From positions 1 through 5,021 of the forward strand of contig JAITQV010000224.1 of NCBI GenBank assembly GCA_031288765.1: 5,021 nt of DNA. The letters are read 5' to 3'. A program made the translations under genes and the position numbers. The stretch's first letter is position 1, and each line of letters opens with the position of its first letter. The notes under the pieces are model-generated. The model was given only the letters and a program-made list of their open reading frames with translations, was not told the origin of the DNA and searched no databases. Of this stretch, positions 4,732-5,021 are shown piece by piece. The stretch is from Planctomycetaceae bacterium. Lineage in GTDB: Bacteria; Planctomycetota; Planctomycetia; Pirellulales; Thermoguttaceae.

Positions 4732-4929
4732 AACCAACCTTATTTTTAACCTGATTTTTCCGAACAAAAACAACCTTAGTAGCAACATGTATTCCACCAC
4801 AACCAACCTTATTACCTTATTATCGTATTTCCTATTTTTTAATAAGGTAATAAGGTTTGTTTTTTGTAGAAATTATGGCTACTAAGGTTGTTTTTGTTCG
4901 GAAAAATCAGGTTGAAAATAAGGTTGGTT
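4732..4929. mobile_element. 198-bp palindromic element (MITE-like)
   Basis: The arms 4732-4783 and 4878-4929 are reverse complements over 52 bases with one mismatch. Nested inside is a second perfect inverted repeat of 18 bp (4805-4822 with 4840-4857, key part CCTTATTACCTTATTA), leaving a 17-base loop. The element contains no coding sequence. AACCAACCTTATT, the outer end of the left arm, recurs at 4801-4813. TGAACAAT is found at 4717-4724 and 4931-4938 on either side and may be a target duplication, although 7 extra bases lie between the left copy and the arm. A related half copy lies at 3966-4054, which supports dispersal. A non-autonomous transposable element is the best reading; a long bidirectional terminator-like structure is possible. 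Confidence 0.6.
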
Positions 4930-4970
4930 GTGAACAATATTAAAAATGAAAATAGAAAATTACGATAGTA

Positions 4971-5004
4971 TATGTCCCGTTAGGGACATAATGTTGGTAG
5001 AAAA
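4971..5004 (+). repeat. REP-like unit, plus-strand copy: hairpin plus tail
   Basis: TATGTCCC (4971-4978) and GGGACATA (4983-4990) form an 8-bp stem with a GTTA loop, followed at once by ATGTTGGTAGAAAA (4991-5004). The tail is the exact reverse complement of 4681-4694, so the two units face each other and enclose the palindrome at 4732-4929. Confidence 0.65.
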
Positions 5005-5021
5005 CAGATACGAAATTGTCA

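Larger units (their letters stand above)
3857..5021. other. Gene-free, repeat-rich region
   Basis: No convincing protein gene is present. Open frames on the minus strand at 4036-4380 and 4464-4712 and on the plus strand at 4533-4754 run through repeats, lack family features and lack good ribosome sites. The region is instead filled by the inverted repeats, palindrome array, folded element and hairpins listed separately. Besides these, 4055-4180 shows only small dyads such as AATCG-ATG-CGATT (4086-4098). Confidence 0.65.

Noticed and set aside
4464..4754. Two open frames (minus 4464-4712, plus 4533-4754) as genes
   Set aside because: Both are translations of the folded element and hairpins, with no protein family signature and no adequate ribosome site.

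Overview
The window looks like a low-GC bacterial chromosome segment, most plausibly from a Planctomycetota-like organism. The clue is a BlaI/MecI-type repressor followed by a very large M56 (BlaR1-type) membrane protease whose sensor end is made of beta-sandwich modules instead of a penicillin-binding domain. That lineage placement is inference; no rRNA or other marker is present.

Layout: 1-458 has no gene and holds short repeats. 459-526 is a strong sigma70-like promoter with two BlaI-type operators and a good ribosome binding site. 535-909 is the repressor gene. 910-1024 is a 115-base gap. 1025-3754 is the M56 protease/sensor gene, closed by a long hairpin at 3769-3810. The rest, 3755-5021, has no convincing protein gene but is dense in structure: a second copy of an upstream repeat (3823-3856), a decayed half element (3966-4054), seven palindromes at 21-22 bp pitch (4182-4318), a promoter-like sequence (4366-4393), a 124-nt element that folds into a compact double three-way junction with a competing alternative fold (4487-4610), REP-like hairpins with a shared tail (4681-4712 and 4971-5004), and a 198-bp near-perfect palindrome (4732-4929).

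How the genes work together: by analogy with BlaR1-BlaI, the membrane protein would sense an extracytoplasmic signal, its cytosolic zinc protease would lead to loss of the repressor, and the repressor's own operon would be released. Nothing here links the pair to beta-lactams. The ligand and any other target genes are unknown, so no bla gene symbols are assigned.

Most promising for follow-up: (1) the 4487-4610 element as a possible structured RNA or mobile-element tip; (2) the phased palindrome array; (3) an in-frame internal start with a Shine-Dalgarno sequence in the M56 gene, where the last membrane helix could serve as a signal peptide for a separate secreted sensor protein.
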